This document shows positions 48,162 to 57,619 of a stretch of 64,000 nt of DNA, one piece after another. Positions within the stretch are counted from its first letter, which is position 1. The number at the start of each line of letters is the position of its first letter. The notes under the pieces were generated by a model that was given only the letters and a program-made list of their open reading frames with translations, was not told where the DNA came from and ran no database searches. Source of the DNA: Achromobacter pulmonis (GTDB lineage Bacteria > Pseudomonadota > Gammaproteobacteria > Burkholderiales > Burkholderiaceae_B); the NCBI RefSeq assembly GCF_902859765.1, contig NZ_CADIJV010000009.1, positions 62,001 to 126,000 on the forward strand. The letters run 5' to 3'. The translations under genes and the position numbers were made by a program.

Positions 48162-49553
48162 ATGCAACCCGCCTCCCTGACCCCACCCGCCGCCCACGGC
48201 GCGCCCGCCGACGACGCCCCCCGCCACGACCTGGTCTACGGCCCCGACGACCGCCCCGCGCCCCCCGTCGCCTTCGTCGCCGCCCTGCAGCACCTGCTGG
48301 CCATCCTGGTGCCCATCGTCACCCCTGGCCTGCTGATCTGCCAGGCCCTGGGCGTAAGCAGCCGCGACACCACCCTGATCGTGTCCATGTCGCTGGTCAT
48401 CTCCGGCATCGCCACCTACGTGCAATGCAAGCGCTTCGGCCCGCTGGGCGCAGGCCTGCTGATCGTGCAGGGCACCAGCTTCAACTTCGTCGGCCCGCTG
48501 ATCGCCGGCGTCTCGGTCATGGTCAAGCAAGGCACGCCGGTCGAAGCCGTGATGGCCGCGATCTTCGGCGTCGTCATCGCCGGCTCCTTCGTCGAAATGG
48601 GCATCAGCCGCATCCTGCCCTTCGTCAAGCGCCTGATCACGCCGCTGGTCACCGGCATCGTGGTGCTGCTGATCGGCCTGACCCTGATCAAGGTAGGCCT
48701 GATCAGCATGGGCGGCGGCTTCGGCGCCATGGCCAACGGCACCTTCGCCAGCGCCGAGAACCTGACACTGTCGGGCCTGGTGCTCGGCACCATCATCCTG
48801 CTGAACCGCGTGCCGGTGGTGTGGATCCGCAGCACCGCGCTGGTGCTGGCGCTGGCCGTCGGCTACATTACCGCCGCCTACATGGGCCGCCTGGACTTCA
48901 CCGGCGCGCGCGAAGCCGCGCTGTTCCAGCTGCCGATGCCGCTGCACTTCGGCCTGGGCTTCTCGTGGTCGCTGTTCGTGCCGATGCTGATCATCTACCT
49001 GGTCACCTCGCTGGAAGCCATCGGCGACGTCACCGCCACCAGCAAGGTGTCCAAGCAGCCGGTCGAAGGCCCGCTGTGGATGCAGCGTATCAAGGGCGGC
49101 GTGCTGGTCAACGGCGCCAACTCGCTGCTGGCGGGCGTCTTCAACACCTTCCCCAGCTCGGTCTTCGCCCAGAACAACGGCGTCATCCAGCTGACCGGCA
49201 TCGCCAGCCGCCACGTCGGAGTGTGGATCGCCGGCATGCTGATCCTGCTGGGCCTGTTCCCCGCCGTTGCCGGCGTGCTGCAGGCCGTGCCCGAACCCGT
49301 GCTGGGCGGCGCCGCCATGGTCATGTTCGGCGCCGTGGCCGCCTCCGGCATCAACATCCTGGCCGGCATCCACCTGGACCGCCGCGCCCTGCTGATCATC
49401 GCCGTGTCGCTGGCCCTGGGCCTGGGCGTGTCGCAGGTCCCCGAGATCCTGTCGCACCTGCCGCACGCGGTGAAAAGCGTCCTGGAATCGGGCGTGGCCA
49501 CCGGCGGCATCTGCGCGCTGGTAATGAACTGGTTCCTGCCGGAAAAGAAGTAG
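48162..49553 (+). CDS. NCS2 family xanthine/uracil permease
   Basis: A 463-residue nucleobase:cation symporter with about 14 helices. The family signature is NTFPSSVFAQNNGVIQLTG at about 328-346, containing the substrate-contact Q/N-N-G-V segment; the helix 3 QGTSF motif is at about 104-108. The QNNGVIQLTG form is that of xanthine/urate transporters rather than uracil (UraA). It is the only purine gene here and probably monocistronic. Confidence 0.9.
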   Translation: MQPASLTPPAAHGAPADDAPRHDLVYGPDDRPAPPVAFVAALQHLLAILVPIVTPGLLICQALGVSSRDTTLIVSMSLVISGIATYVQCKRFGPLGAGLLIVQGTSFNFVGPLIAGVSVMVKQGTPVEAVMAAIFGVVIAGSFVEMGISRILPFVKRLITPLVTGIVVLLIGLTLIKVGLISMGGGFGAMANGTFASAENLTLSGLVLGTIILLNRVPVVWIRSTALVLALAVGYITAAYMGRLDFTGAREAALFQLPMPLHFGLGFSWSLFVPMLIIYLVTSLEAIGDVTATSKVSKQPVEGPLWMQRIKGGVLVNGANSLLAGVFNTFPSSVFAQNNGVIQLTGIASRHVGVWIAGMLILLGLFPAVAGVLQAVPEPVLGGAAMVMFGAVAASGINILAGIHLDRRALLIIAVSLALGLGVSQVPEILSHLPHAVKSVLESGVATGGICALVMNWFLPEKK

Positions 49554-49591
49554 GCCGGCCGGGCCGGCGTTCACGGGCGCCGGCCCCTTGC

Positions 49592-49620
49592 CTGACAATT
49601 TTTCCCAGACCGCATATAAT
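49592..49620 (+). promoter_or_regulatory. Promoter of tRNA-Leu
   Basis: CTGACA (49592-49597) and TATAAT (49615-49620) are separated by 17 bases, 53 bases before the mature tRNA. Confidence 0.75.
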
Positions 49621-49673
49621 CGCGGTCTTCGCTTTACCCGCGACCGTCACCTGGACGGTTCCGCGACCAGCCT

Positions 49674-49758
49674 GCCCGGGTGGTGAAATTGGTAGACGCA
49701 GGGGACTCAAAATCCCCCGCCGCAAGGCGTGCCGGTTCGATTCCGGCCCCGGGCACCA
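49674..49758 (+). tRNA. tRNA-Leu (anticodon CAA)
   Basis: An 85-nt class II tRNA with acceptor GCCCGGG/CCCGGGC, a long variable arm (CGCCGCAAGGCGT), T-loop TTCGATT and encoded CCA. The anticodon loop is CTCAAAA, giving CAA. Confidence 0.95.
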
Positions 49759-49764
49759 AATTAG

Positions 49765-49798
49765 AAAAGCCGCCACTGCATTGCAGTGGCGGCTTTTT
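49765..49798 (+). terminator. Terminator of tRNA-Leu
   Basis: AAAAGCCGCCACTGC pairs with GCAGTGGCGGCTTTTT around a three-base loop, seven bases after the CCA end. Confidence 0.9.
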
Positions 49799-49932
49799 GT
49801 ATTTAGGCCCCATGCGTGCGTCATTCCCTTAGCCAAAAACGGAACAGCCGCCACCAGCGCGGAATATCACCGCTGCGCGGGCAGACCGGCCCCACCTGAT
49901 CCCGGCGCCCCCCCCTCCCCCTTGGCAAGCCG

Positions 49933-50256
49933 TCAATAACGCCCCCAGCGCCCCGCGTAATACACCCAATGCCCGTGCCGATGACGCCACTCGGGCCGGT
50001 GGTACACGTAACCCGGCCGCGCCGGCACCCAGACGCCGCCGACCCAGGCGTGGCGTCCGCCGATCCATTCCCAATGACCTGGCGCCCAGACGTAGCCCGC
50101 GCGCGGCGGCGGCACCACTTCCACGCGGGGAGGCGGCGGCGCGACATTGATGCTGATGGCCACGCCGGCCTGCGCCACGCCGGGCGCCGCCAGCGCTCCC
50201 AGGGACAGGATCGCCGCGGTGCCCGCGGTCATCGCGGCTTTGACAAGACTCTTCAT
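49933..50256 (-). CDS. YXWGXW-repeat secreted protein
   Basis: A 107-residue protein with a signal peptide (about 1-30, QAGVA) and a mature part of Pro/Tyr/Trp repeats (GYVWAPGHWEW, HAWVGGVWVP, GHWVYYAGRW), the pattern of the YXWGXW family. These small periplasmic or surface proteins have no proven function. A GAGG site precedes the ATG. It is monocistronic. Confidence 0.85.
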   Translation of the reverse strand: MKSLVKAAMTAGTAAILSLGALAAPGVAQAGVAISINVAPPPPRVEVVPPPRAGYVWAPGHWEWIGGRHAWVGGVWVPARPGYVYHRPEWRHRHGHWVYYAGRWGRY

Positions 50257-50537
50257 GATGCATCTCCCTCGCAGTCGCGTCCGCCGATGCGGACGCGGTG
50301 AGGCCAGTGTGCTCGGAAGGAATTGTCGAAATCGTTACGCGTCGGGCGTAGGCGGTTTCAGTGGATTTCATCTGGCGCGGCGGGGCCACCCGGCCGGATA
50401 TGGCCCCGTAAATTCCGCCCAGTGGACTTAAGGGGAATTCCCCGATTATCCCCCCAGGGTCCGGCCGATACCATTCGCCGCATTTCCGCCGACCGGCGGA
50501 TCCAGACCAATATGTTGCGCCCCTGCGCGGAGACACC

Positions 50538-51554
50538 ATGAAAGCACTGACCACCGTCGCGGCAGGCGCCGCGCTCCTTTTTTCGTCGTGGGGCGCCAGC
50601 GCGGGCGTGACGTTCGACAGCGTCAAGAGCAAGGGCTTCGTGCAGTGCGGCGTGTCCACCGGCGTGGCGGGCTTCTCGGTCAACGACAGCAAGGGCGGCT
50701 GGATGGGTCTGGACGTGGACCTGTGCCGCGCCATCGCCGTGACCATGTTCGGCGATGCCTCCAAGGCCAAGATCATGGCCGTCAGCGCGGTGCAGCGCTT
50801 TACCGCGCTGCAGTCCGGCGAGGTCGACGTGCTGCCGCGCAACACCACCTTGTCTCTGACCCGGGACACCACCCTGGGCCTGATCGGCGTGGGCGTGAAC
50901 TACTACGACAGCCAGGGCATCATGGTGAACAAGTCCCTGAATGTGAAGAGCGCCAAGGAGCTGGACGGCGCCACCGTCTGCGTGCAGCCCGGCACCACCT
51001 CCGAACTGAACCTGTCCGACTGGTTCCGCTCACACAACATTGCCTTCAAGCCCGTAGTGGTCGAGCGCCTGGACGAGATCATCCGCGCCTTCGCGGTGGG
51101 CCGTTGCGATGCTTTCACCGGCGACAAGTCGCAGCTGGCCGCGGCCCGCACCAATCTGGAGAACCCGGCGCTGTACGACATCCTGCCGGAGAATTTCTCC
51201 AAGGAGCCGCTGGGCCCCATGGTGCGCCAGGGCGATGAGCAATGGTTCAACGTGGTGCGCTGGTCGCTGAATGCGATGCTGGAAGCCGAGGAATACGGCA
51301 TCACGTCCAAGAACGTGGACGAGATGCTCAAGAGCACCAATCCCAACATCCAACGCATCCTGGGCGTGACGCCCGGCATGGGCAAGAACCTGGGCGTGGA
51401 TGACAAGTGGGCCTACAACATCATCAAGCAGATCGGCAATTACGGCGAGAGCTTCGAAAAGAACCTTGGGGAATCCAGCCCGATGAAGCTGACGCGGGGC
51501 TTGAATGCGTCATATCGGGATGGCGGGTTGATGTATGGGTGGCCGTTGCGGTAA
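50538..51554 (+). CDS. Amino-acid ABC transporter substrate-binding protein (AapJ/BztA type)
   Basis: A 338-residue periplasmic binding protein with a 22-residue signal peptide (ASA-G) and the family-3 signature GWMGLDVDLCRAIA (about 55-68). The size and the segments VNYYDSQGIMV and QPGTTSELN match the AapJ/BztA/YhdW group for general L-amino acids. The usual permease and ATPase genes are absent and a terminator follows, so this is an orphan binding protein. The 281-base gap before it (50257-50537) holds no gene I can support. Confidence 0.88.
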   Translation: MKALTTVAAGAALLFSSWGASAGVTFDSVKSKGFVQCGVSTGVAGFSVNDSKGGWMGLDVDLCRAIAVTMFGDASKAKIMAVSAVQRFTALQSGEVDVLPRNTTLSLTRDTTLGLIGVGVNYYDSQGIMVNKSLNVKSAKELDGATVCVQPGTTSELNLSDWFRSHNIAFKPVVVERLDEIIRAFAVGRCDAFTGDKSQLAAARTNLENPALYDILPENFSKEPLGPMVRQGDEQWFNVVRWSLNAMLEAEEYGITSKNVDEMLKSTNPNIQRILGVTPGMGKNLGVDDKWAYNIIKQIGNYGESFEKNLGESSPMKLTRGLNASYRDGGLMYGWPLR

Positions 51555-51570
51555 AGGCGGCCTTGGCATC

Positions 51571-51603
51571 AAAAAGCGAGCGCACATTGCGCTCGTTTTT
51601 TTT
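51571..51603 (+). terminator. Terminator after the amino-acid binding protein gene
   Basis: A GAGCGCA/TGCGCTC stem with a three-base loop, A-rich on the left, followed by G and T8. Confidence 0.9.
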
Positions 51604-51712
51604 GGGGGCATACCGGCAATACATGGCAGGTCAGCCGCAGAACGCCTGCGTTTCACCTTAAGTAGTATCGTTGATGACCGCGGCCAGCTTTGTCTCCCCC
51701 TCATCCACGTAC

Positions 51713-53854
51713 ATGACCACTTCATCGATCTCCGTTCAATTCACGCCCACGGGTTTTACCCCGACCGACGAACAGAGAAATATCCAGGGTTCCCGCCATC
51801 GGACCAATCTTGTCATCGCCAATGCGGGCGCGGCCAAGACGACCACGCTCGCGCTGCGCATCGGCGAGGCCATCAGCAGGGGGATGGCGCCTGAAGATAT
51901 CCTTGCGCTGACTTTCACCGATGAAGCCAAGCAGGTGATGCAGACTCGCCTGACCGCCATCGGCATTGCGTACAACACGGCCAGGCGCGTTCGCGTGCAG
52001 ACGGTCGAGGAATTTTCGCGGACCGTGCTGTCCAGGCTTGAAGACAATGTGCCCGTCAGCCTTCACGCCGCCCGCGAGCAGAGGGCTTTTGCGCTTTCGG
52101 CGCTGGAGAACGTGGGGCCGAATAATCCAGACAGGGCGGATGCGCTCGATATCAGCACCCACAACACGGCGATCAGTCAGTTCCTGGAGAATCTGCTCAG
52201 GTTGAAGGCCACCATGACGCTGGCCCGCGACGAGGCAGGCACGGACCCCGACTCCGCGGCGGAAAGCCTGGGCATTCCGCTGGGCGACTATCTGTGGGCC
52301 GTGGAATATGAAAGGCAGCGTATAGATGCCTTCGGCTATGTGGAGGCGCGCGGCTTTTTCGACGCCACCTATGACCTGGCGTGCACCCTGCGCGCAACGC
52401 CAGAAATGCATGAGGCCCTTCCCGCTTTCAAGCTGGTGGTCTGCGACGAGCTGCACGATGTCAATGAAGCCTCGTTCTGCATCATTGAATCGCTGCTCAA
52501 CGTTCACAAGCCCTACTTTGTCGGGGTCGGCGACAAAGATCAGGTCATTTACTCGCATCTGGGAGCCGACTGCTCGTTCCTGCAGTATCGAATCGCGGCC
52601 AGCTTCCCGGGCTGCGTCGCTTTCCCGTTGTCGATGACATACCGCCACGGACCGCATCTGGCATATGCCATGGAAGCGTTCAAGAACAAGATTGTCGATT
52701 CGACTCTGCCGCTGCACACCGAGATCCGCGAAGCGCCCTATGGCGCCGTGCCGGGCGCTTGCGGACAACAGGTCGTGCAGGCCATCCTTCAGTGGAAAAA
52801 CGATGGGAAGGCGCTGGATGGCTGCTGCATCCTGTTGCGCGACCATCACCAGTCCATCGAGGTTGAAAACGCGCTGATGCGGGCGCAAGTGCAATATCGC
52901 ACGTTGACGATGAAAAGTTATCTGCGGCGCGATGAAATTCTTTTCCTGCGCGGCATGCTTGCCATCGCGCTGGGCGACTTTCATAACGTGGCGTCGGCCG
53001 ACACGCGCTCGGCCATTGTGGAAGCATTGGCCACTTTCGCCGAAGTCCCCCTGACGCCGGACGAACTCAACGAGGCCAAAGCGACGATCTCCAAGGACCC
53101 GGCGACACTTGAGTATTTCTTCAAAGGCCAGATCCAGCGTGTTGGAAACCCCGCCGCTCGAACGCGTATCGAAAACGCGGTGATGCATCTGCGCGGCCTC
53201 GAGTCCGGCGCCCCCGCACATACGGCATTCGAAGCCGTCTGCGAACTCGTCGACATGGAAAAACTGGCGCGGCGGCTCTACGTTCACCCGTACGAAGCCG
53301 CGGTCGTGACCAAGTCTGTGAAGGGATTCATCGCGGCGGCACGTGACCTGAAACTGAACCTGCCGGACTTCTCAGCCTGGATTGGCGCCGCAGAGATGTT
53401 CGTTGGGGCGCGGCCCGGCAAGAACATGGTGTTGTTGGATTGCGTGGCGAACGTCAAAGGCAAGGAATTCGAGCACGTGATTCTGCCCTTTCTCGACCAG
53501 GGCGAATTCCCCAACCCGCTACGCGCACGCCCCGAAGAAGAAAACCTCTTCTACGTCGCGGCAACGCGCGCCAAGTCGCGACTCACCCTGATTCCAACGG
53601 AAGACCCCGCGCAGCGCAGCCCTTTCATTGCCCAGATGCAGCTGACCAGCACCCAAAACCGCGCCAACAACGCCGTCCGCCGCAATCTGGCCCTGCCCAC
53701 CGCGTCTGTTGGCCAACGGGACCTGAAAGTTGCGTATGCCAATAGGGATGTGGTGAAGGCTTTGGGCGCTCAGTGGGATCGCACGAGAAAGGTATGGTAC
53801 GTCCCGGGCCACCTGGATCTGGAGCCGTTCAAGAATTGGCTGGCGCAGCCGTGA
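51713..53854 (+). CDS. UvrD-like superfamily 1 helicase with C-terminal DUF5710 domain
   Basis: A 713-residue SF1 helicase-like ATPase. Q-motif FTPTDEQRNI (15-24), a P-loop of unusual form ANAGAAKTTT (36-45, Ala in place of the last Gly), Walker B CDELHD (244-249), motif III GDKDQVIY, a UvrD C-terminal core with VKGKEFEHVILP, and motif VI YVAATRAKSRL. The last 52 residues (DLKVAYANRDVVKALGAQWD and WYVPGHLD parts) match DUF5710, found on plasmid and phage proteins. Codon use and GC are below those of the neighbours, pointing to transfer. The start is uncertain: ATG at 51674 is also in frame and neither has a clear ribosome site. Confidence 0.82.
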   Translation: MTTSSISVQFTPTGFTPTDEQRNIQGSRHRTNLVIANAGAAKTTTLALRIGEAISRGMAPEDILALTFTDEAKQVMQTRLTAIGIAYNTARRVRVQTVEEFSRTVLSRLEDNVPVSLHAAREQRAFALSALENVGPNNPDRADALDISTHNTAISQFLENLLRLKATMTLARDEAGTDPDSAAESLGIPLGDYLWAVEYERQRIDAFGYVEARGFFDATYDLACTLRATPEMHEALPAFKLVVCDELHDVNEASFCIIESLLNVHKPYFVGVGDKDQVIYSHLGADCSFLQYRIAASFPGCVAFPLSMTYRHGPHLAYAMEAFKNKIVDSTLPLHTEIREAPYGAVPGACGQQVVQAILQWKNDGKALDGCCILLRDHHQSIEVENALMRAQVQYRTLTMKSYLRRDEILFLRGMLAIALGDFHNVASADTRSAIVEALATFAEVPLTPDELNEAKATISKDPATLEYFFKGQIQRVGNPAARTRIENAVMHLRGLESGAPAHTAFEAVCELVDMEKLARRLYVHPYEAAVVTKSVKGFIAAARDLKLNLPDFSAWIGAAEMFVGARPGKNMVLLDCVANVKGKEFEHVILPFLDQGEFPNPLRARPEEENLFYVAATRAKSRLTLIPTEDPAQRSPFIAQMQLTSTQNRANNAVRRNLALPTASVGQRDLKVAYANRDVVKALGAQWDRTRKVWYVPGHLDLEPFKNWLAQP

Positions 53855-53963
53855 TCCGTCCCTTCCACGGCATTTCCGCTGCGCGTTTATGATGGCACGG
53901 TAGCGAGTCGGCGCAAATGCGTTACTCTCCCCACCCCAATCATTCCCCGCAAGGAGCCTCAAC

Positions 53964-54245
53964 ATGGCACAAGCCTCCGCCCGCCACATCCTGGTTTCGA
54001 CCGAAGCCAAGGCCAACGAACTGAAGACCGCCATCGAGAACGGCGCCGACTTCGCGCAACTGGCCAAGGAAAACTCCAGCTGCCCGTCCAGCCGCGACGG
54101 CGGCAACCTGGGCACCTTCGGCCCCGGCCAGATGGTCAAGGAATTCGACACCGTGGTGTTCAGCGCCCCGGTCGGTGAAGTCCAGGGTCCGGTCAAGACC
54201 CAGTTCGGCTACCACCTGGTGGAAGTGACCAGCCGCAAGGACTGA
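53964..54245 (+). CDS. ppiC: Parvulin-type peptidyl-prolyl isomerase (PpiC)
   Basis: A 93-residue single-domain rotamase with the parvulin pattern ASARHILV, FAQLAKENSSCPS, GGNLGTFGPGQMV and TQFGYHLVEV. It has no signal peptide, so it is cytoplasmic like E. coli PpiC. AAGGAG precedes the ATG by seven bases and a terminator follows. Confidence 0.95.
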   Translation: MAQASARHILVSTEAKANELKTAIENGADFAQLAKENSSCPSSRDGGNLGTFGPGQMVKEFDTVVFSAPVGEVQGPVKTQFGYHLVEVTSRKD

Positions 54246-54270
54246 GTCCCCGCCGCAACGCAGGACCACG

Positions 54271-54304
54271 CCGCCGCCGGAAATTTCCGGCGGCGGTTTT
54301 TTTT
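54271..54304 (+). terminator. Terminator after ppiC
   Basis: CCGCCGCCGGAAA pairs with TTTCCGGCGGCGG (54271-54296), followed by T8. Confidence 0.92.
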
Positions 54305-54479
54305 CAGGGCATGGCGGCTGGCCGTGAGCGGCGTACGCCCGCCACCGCTGCGCCGCAGCACCGGATTCCCTATCAATTGATAATTTCTGTTCAGGTGACA
54401 GCGGCCGGTGGCGTGCGACAGAATGGCCTGCGCCCGGCGGGAGACAGCCGGGCTCCACCATCCAAGAGGTGCCAGGCCC

Positions 54480-55415
54480 ATGCAGCCATCCAGGAACAAG
54501 GTCATCATCACCTGCGCCATCACCGGCTCGGTCCACACGCCGTCGATGTCGCCCCACCTGCCGGTCACGCCGGACGAGATCGCCCGCGCCGCCATCGAGG
54601 CGGCCGAGGCAGGCGCGGCCATCGTGCACCTGCACGCGCGCCAGCCCGAAACCGGCCAGCCAACGCAGGACCCGGCGCTATACGCGCAGTTCCTGCCGCG
54701 CATCAAGGCCGCCTGCGATGTGGTGATCAACATCACCACGGGCGGCTCGCCGGTGCTGCCGCTGGCCGACCGCATGGCGCCGGCACTGCGCTTCAAGCCC
54801 GAGGTGGCTTCGCTGAACATGGGGTCGATGAATTTCGGCATGTATGAACTGCTGGAACGGTTCAAGACCTTCACGCACCCCTGGGAGCGCCCTTACCTCG
54901 AAAGCAGCAACGACCTGATCTTCAAGAACACCTTCAAGGACATCGAGCACATCCTGGTGTCCTGCGGCGACAACGGCACGCGCTTCGAGATCGAGTGCTA
55001 CGACATCGGCCATCTGTACACCGCCGCCCACTTCGTCGACCGCCAACTGCTCAAGCCGCCCTTCCTGATCCAGTCCGTCTTCGGCATCCGTGGCGGCATC
55101 GGCACGCACCCCGAGGACGTGATGATGATGAAGCGCACCGCCGACCGCCTGTTCGGCGCCGACTACGTCTGGTCGGTGCTGGCGGCCGGACGCAAGCAGA
55201 CGCCCCTGGCCACCCTGGCGGCGACGCTGGGCGGCAACGTGCGCGTGGGGCTGGAGGATTCGCTGTGGGACGGGCCGGGTGAACTGGCGCGCTCCAACGC
55301 CGACCAGGTGCGGCGCATCCGCCGCATCCTGGAAGACCTGTCGCTGCGCATCGCCACGCCCGACGAGGCGCGCGCCACGCTAGGCCTGAAGGGCGGGCAC
55401 GCCGTCGCCTTTTGA
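54480..55415 (+). CDS. BKACE family beta-keto acid cleavage enzyme
   Basis: A 311-residue TIM-barrel enzyme of the BKACE (formerly DUF849) family, which condenses a beta-keto acid with acetyl-CoA and cleaves it. The family N-terminus TCAITGSVHTPSMSPHLPVTP region (about 11-31) and the zinc motif HLHAR (H50, H52) are present. Subfamilies act on 3-keto-5-aminohexanoate, dehydrocarnitine and others; the substrate is not clear. The frame extends upstream but homology starts at 54480. It is followed by a Liv-type binding protein and an SDR, which may form a pathway. Confidence 0.9.
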   Translation: MQPSRNKVIITCAITGSVHTPSMSPHLPVTPDEIARAAIEAAEAGAAIVHLHARQPETGQPTQDPALYAQFLPRIKAACDVVINITTGGSPVLPLADRMAPALRFKPEVASLNMGSMNFGMYELLERFKTFTHPWERPYLESSNDLIFKNTFKDIEHILVSCGDNGTRFEIECYDIGHLYTAAHFVDRQLLKPPFLIQSVFGIRGGIGTHPEDVMMMKRTADRLFGADYVWSVLAAGRKQTPLATLAATLGGNVRVGLEDSLWDGPGELARSNADQVRRIRRILEDLSLRIATPDEARATLGLKGGHAVAF

Positions 55416-55538
55416 ATACGCCCGTCCCGTGGCGCCTGCCGCCCCCGCCGGGGCCAGGCGCCGCGGCGGCGGCGCGACAGCATCCCCGCCATCGGGGCAC
55501 TTGAACACCACAAGATCCGCAGGATCGAGGAGACCACC

Positions 55539-56738
55539 ATGAAAAAGACACTGTGCGCAGCCGCGCTGGCCACCGTACTGGGCTGGACGGGCGCGGCCCG
55601 CGCCGATGACGGCGTGATCCGTATCGGCTTCATCACCGACATGTCGGGCCTGTCGGCGGACGCCGATGGTCCGGGCGGCGCCGAGGCCATCAAGATGGCG
55701 GTGGCCGACCTGGGCGGCGAAGTGGCGGGCAGGAAGGTCGAGGTGCTGGTGGCCGATCACCAGAACCGCGCCGATATCGCCTCGGCGCGGGCGCGCGAAT
55801 GGCTCGACCAGAAAGGCGTGAACATGCTGATCGCCGGCGCCAACTCGGCGGCCGCGCTGGCCATGGCCAAGGTGGCCGAGGAAAAGAAGACGCCCTTCTT
55901 CGTGGTGAGCGCGGGCGCTTCGGAACTGACCAATTCGCAATGCACGCCCTATACCGTCCACTACGCCTACGACACCGTATCGCTGGCGCGCGGCACGGCG
56001 CGCGCGATGCTCAAGGAGGGCAACAAGGACTGGTTCTTCCTGACGGTGGACCACGCCTTCGGCCAGGCGCTGGAGCGCGATGCGTCGGCCGTGGTGCAGG
56101 CCGAGGGCGGCACCGTGAAGGGACGCGTGCGTCATCCGCTCAACACCGCCGACTTCTCCTCGTTCATCCTGCAGGCGCAAGCCTCGGGCGCCTCGGTGCT
56201 GGGCCTGGCCAATTCCGCCAGCGACACCAGTAACGCGGTGAAGGCGGCCGCCGAGTTCGGCCTGACACCCAAAATGAAGATCGCCGGCCTGCTGGTGCTG
56301 ATCAGCGACATCCACGCGCTCGGCCTGCCGGCGGCGCAAGACATGTACCTGACCACGGCCTGGTACTGGGACCAGGACGACGCCTCGCGCCAATGGGCCG
56401 CGCGCTTCGAGAAGACCATGCAGAAGAAGCCGTCCATGCTGCAGGCCGGCGACTACTCCGCCGCGACCACCTATCTGAAGGCGGTTGCGGCCACCGGCAG
56501 CACCGATGGCGATACGGTGATGAAGTGGCTCAAGGCCAATCCGGTGAACGACTTCTTCGTCAAGGACGGCAGGATTCGCGCCGATGGCCTGATGGTGCAC
56601 GACATGTTCCTGATGCAAGTGAAAACGCCGGCGGAGTCGAAAGGCCCGTGGGACTACTACAAGCTGGTGGCGCGCGCGCCGGGCGACCAGATCTACACCT
56701 CGCCGGCCCAGTCCACCTGCCGCCTGATGAAGCCCTGA
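55539..56738 (+). CDS. Branched-chain-amino-acid-type ABC substrate-binding protein
   Basis: A 399-residue periplasmic binding protein (LivK-like, type I fold) with a 21-residue signal peptide (ARA-D), IRIGFITDMSG at the start of the mature protein, and NSAAALA and VVSAGASELT in the ligand cleft. No livHMGF genes follow. Such orphan proteins in this lineage often bind aromatic or carboxylic compounds. It lies between the BKACE and SDR genes on the same strand. Confidence 0.88.
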   Translation: MKKTLCAAALATVLGWTGAARADDGVIRIGFITDMSGLSADADGPGGAEAIKMAVADLGGEVAGRKVEVLVADHQNRADIASARAREWLDQKGVNMLIAGANSAAALAMAKVAEEKKTPFFVVSAGASELTNSQCTPYTVHYAYDTVSLARGTARAMLKEGNKDWFFLTVDHAFGQALERDASAVVQAEGGTVKGRVRHPLNTADFSSFILQAQASGASVLGLANSASDTSNAVKAAAEFGLTPKMKIAGLLVLISDIHALGLPAAQDMYLTTAWYWDQDDASRQWAARFEKTMQKKPSMLQAGDYSAATTYLKAVAATGSTDGDTVMKWLKANPVNDFFVKDGRIRADGLMVHDMFLMQVKTPAESKGPWDYYKLVARAPGDQIYTSPAQSTCRLMKP

Positions 56739-56770
56739 CCCCGCGCGGGTCTGTCCCACAAGGAACAAGC

Positions 56771-57589
56771 ATGACTGTGAAGCATCCCATCCCGGCAGAC
56801 ATCGGCGCCCTACCCGTGGACCTGACCGGCCAGCGTGTCATCGTCACCGCGGGCGCGGCCGGCATCGGCGCGGCCATCGCCGGCGCGTTCGCGGCGCGCG
56901 GCGCGCGCGTGCATGTGTGCGACGTGGACGAGCAGGCCCTGTCGGCCTGCCCGCATGCCTGGTCGCGCGCGGACGTGAGCCGGCGCGACCAAATCGACCG
57001 CTATATGGGCGAAGCGCTGGCGCACCTGGGCGGGCTGGACGTGCTGGTGAACAACGCCGGCATCGCCGGGCCCACGGCCGGCATTGGCGAGATTGCGCCG
57101 CAGGAGCTGGATGCGACGCTCGACATCAACCTGGCCGCGCAATTCCACACCGTGCGCCACGCGCTGCCGGCGCTGCGCCAGGCCGGTGGCGGCAGCATCA
57201 TCAACATCAGTTCGGTCGCTGGCCGCATGGGCGTGCCGATGCGCACGCCCTACGCCGCCACCAAGTGGGGCGTGATCGGCCTGACGCGCTCATTGGCGGT
57301 GGAACTGGGCGGCCATGGCATCCGCGTCAACGCGCTGCTGCCGGGTCTGGTGGCCGGTCCGCGCATCGACCGGGTGATCGAGGCCCGCGCCCGCAACATG
57401 GGGGTGACGGTGGCCGAGGAAACCCGGCTGGAGCTGGCCGGCGTCAGCCTGGGGCAATTCGTGCGCGCGGCGGACATCGCCAACATGGCCTTGTTCCTGG
57501 CGAGCCCGTTTGGCGCGCTGATCAGCGGCCAGGCCATCAGCATCGACGGCGACCTGCAATCGCTGCCGTGGCAGCCGCCCGCCGACTGA
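56771..57589 (+). CDS. Short-chain dehydrogenase/reductase (SDR)
   Basis: A 272-residue classical SDR: cofactor loop TAGAAGIG (26-33, Ala in place of the first Gly), NNAG (94-97), catalytic S147 or S148, Y161 and K165 (YAATK). The start at 56771 has AAGGAAC eight bases upstream, 32 bases after the binding-protein stop. Probably NAD-dependent on a hydroxy-acid or alcohol. Carnitine or hydroxybutyrate-like substrates would fit a BKACE neighbour, as inference only. Confidence 0.9.
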   Translation: MTVKHPIPADIGALPVDLTGQRVIVTAGAAGIGAAIAGAFAARGARVHVCDVDEQALSACPHAWSRADVSRRDQIDRYMGEALAHLGGLDVLVNNAGIAGPTAGIGEIAPQELDATLDINLAAQFHTVRHALPALRQAGGGSIINISSVAGRMGVPMRTPYAATKWGVIGLTRSLAVELGGHGIRVNALLPGLVAGPRIDRVIEARARNMGVTVAEETRLELAGVSLGQFVRAADIANMALFLASPFGALISGQAISIDGDLQSLPWQPPAD

Positions 57590-57619
57590 GGCCGCCCCCC
57601 CTCCTTCAGGGCCGGGCCG

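Noticed and set aside
49560-49587. GC-rich hairpin after the xanthine permease as a terminator
   Set aside because: A long stem is present but without any T-run; it may be structural only and the tRNA promoter follows directly.
46605-49598. A 997-codon frame on the minus strand
   Set aside because: Only the part up to 48014 has a sensible start and protein pattern; the upstream two thirds are antisense to the xanthine permease.
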